From NCBI GenBank assembly GCA_947034885.2, contig OX344755.2:24745052-24809051 (forward strand): DNA of 64,000 nt, read 5' to 3'. Position 1 is the stretch's first letter. Every line of letters starts with the position of its first letter. The stretch comes from Thuidium tamariscinum. Its lineage: Eukaryota > Streptophyta > Bryopsida > Hypnales > Thuidiaceae. Below are positions 63,186-64,000 of the stretch, in pieces. Below the pieces are notes generated by a model, which was given only the letters and a program-made list of their open reading frames with translations, ran no database searches and was not told the origin of the DNA. The translations under genes and the position numbers were made by a program.

Positions 63186-63262
63186 GTCCACCTCCCTTGC
63201 TTTGCGCATTGACCTTCACCCACTTAGATGTGGCTGATTGCGTGCCCGTGAGCAAGGGATTC
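63138..63262 (+). promoter_or_regulatory. Shared promoter-like block (copy 3)
   Basis: CACGCGCC, GCGACTGCGGG, TACTTAAGCAGTC, TTTGCGCATTG, CACCCACTT and GTGGCTGATTGCGTGCCCGT lie in the same order and at nearly the same spacing as at 56,709-56,836. The ATG lies about 240 bp further on, after a T-rich stretch that might contain a leader intron. Confidence 0.72.
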
Positions 63263-63501
63263 CATACTTCACGTCGGGATTTGCCATTTTTGCGCTCGAG
63301 CTCTGCACATGCTTGGCATACTGTTATGTATGAGTATGTGCCTTTTTTTTTATAAATTTTTTTTTTTGTAAATGCATATAGGTTTGTAAATGTGTAGTTT
63401 GCTTGTTCTAGGGATTTAGGTTTTTAGAAAAGAACATTTTAGTCGTAGAACAATTAGTTAAGTTAACCATAGAGTAGCATAGTACTCAGGTAGCAATAGT
63501 T

Positions 63502-64000
63502 ATGGAGGATGAGACTGGAGCAGCCCAGCCTAGTACAGGCAAACCATTGACTTCACCACAGAAGAGGGCAGCTCGAGACAAGGACCGTAAAAGGAAGGGG
63601 AAATGTCACAAGAAGCGAGTGCCTCTCCTTCAATATCTAAAAATCAAGGCTTTTTTGGGTTGGAGGACTGAACCTGAGCCTTGGACTTACAAAACAGTCA
63701 ACAAATATGTTGATTGGTGCCACATCAACAAGTTGTTTCCACATTGGCGCCACAAGATTCATTTGGGGCAAAACAAGGCCAATCTTGCATATTGCAAAGA
63801 TGAAGACTTCACACTCAGATGCTTGGAAGTATGGATGAGGTTGTATGGGGAGACCCAGCCATATAGAAACGACAATTTCTGTTTCTTCCTGGTCCAAATG
63901 GTGTATGCTGAAAACATATTGAAGAAAAAAGTGGACTAGTCAACATTGAAGGAGCTTCTAGTTGGAGACCATGTGGAAGAAGCATCTATTGTGGCAGAAG
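63502..64000 (+). pseudogene. Paralogue of the 465-aa coiled-coil protein, stop in frame, runs off window
   Basis: From ATG 63,502 the frame gives 145 residues: a basic start (KDRKRKGKCHKKR) and then the same domain as at 51.0-52.4 kb (WCHINKLFP, RHKIHL, ANL-x2-C, RC-x-EV, LY, MVYAE, VD). In the paralogue VD is followed by WSTIKG; here the Trp codon is TAG, and the frame continues open (STLKELL ...) to the window end. It could be a fresh nonsense mutation, a sequencing error or a short form; the rest of the gene lies outside. Upstream are array E and the shared promoter-like block. Confidence 0.7.

Overview
The window is plant nuclear DNA. The first 12.6 kb hold the 3' three-fifths of a TOR (target of rapamycin) kinase gene. 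It reads as 39 short exons with GT-AG introns that join in frame to the diagnostic C-terminus GWCPFW. Protein-level match to land-plant TOR is strong across the HEAT, FAT, FRB, kinase and FATC regions. A second multi-exon plant-type gene, encoding a C2-like protein, lies on the minus strand at 27.5-32.1 kb. Low gene density, AT-rich intergenic DNA and many foldback repeats suggest a bryophyte or other seedless plant, but the species cannot be fixed from this sequence.

Layout: 1-12,631 TOR (+, 5' end outside the window). 14.4-19.3 kb is a 4.5-kb near-perfect palindrome whose right arm carries a young MITE and runs into a 78-bp tandem array. 20.8-27.1 kb holds three foldback elements of two families. 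27.5-32.1 kb is the C2-like gene (-). 34-38 kb has two candidate terminal-inverted-repeat elements. 40.6-47.1 kb has a complete intronless hAT transposase ORF (-) lying between two GC-rich word arrays. 49.2-55.9 kb is an old long-TIR element enclosing an intronless 465-aa coiled-coil ORF (-). 56-58.6 kb is an intronless protein-kinase-like ORF (+) behind another GC-rich array. 58.9-60.0 kb is a further foldback element. 61.3-61.6 kb is a GC-rich tandem duplication. 63.0-64.0 kb has a fifth GC-rich array and the start of a paralogue of the 465-aa protein, which meets an in-frame stop and then stays open to the window edge.

The most unusual signal is a recurring module. Five CpG-rich islands, built from degenerate copies of the word GGGCGACCGCGGGT and standing in AT-rich DNA, occur with intronless ORFs. 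Four lie directly upstream of an ORF (hAT transposase, 465-aa coiled-coil protein, kinase-like protein, 63.5-kb paralogue); one is an orphan. Three of these ORFs also share a promoter-like core next to the array (CACCC, about 10 bases, then GTGGCTGA and a TGC-TGCCC block). The kinase-like ORF is not visibly related to the coiled-coil family yet has the same upstream block. This suggests a mobile or duplicated promoter module driving a set of otherwise undescribed genes. No rRNA or tRNA gene, CRISPR array or retroelement polymerase was recognised.
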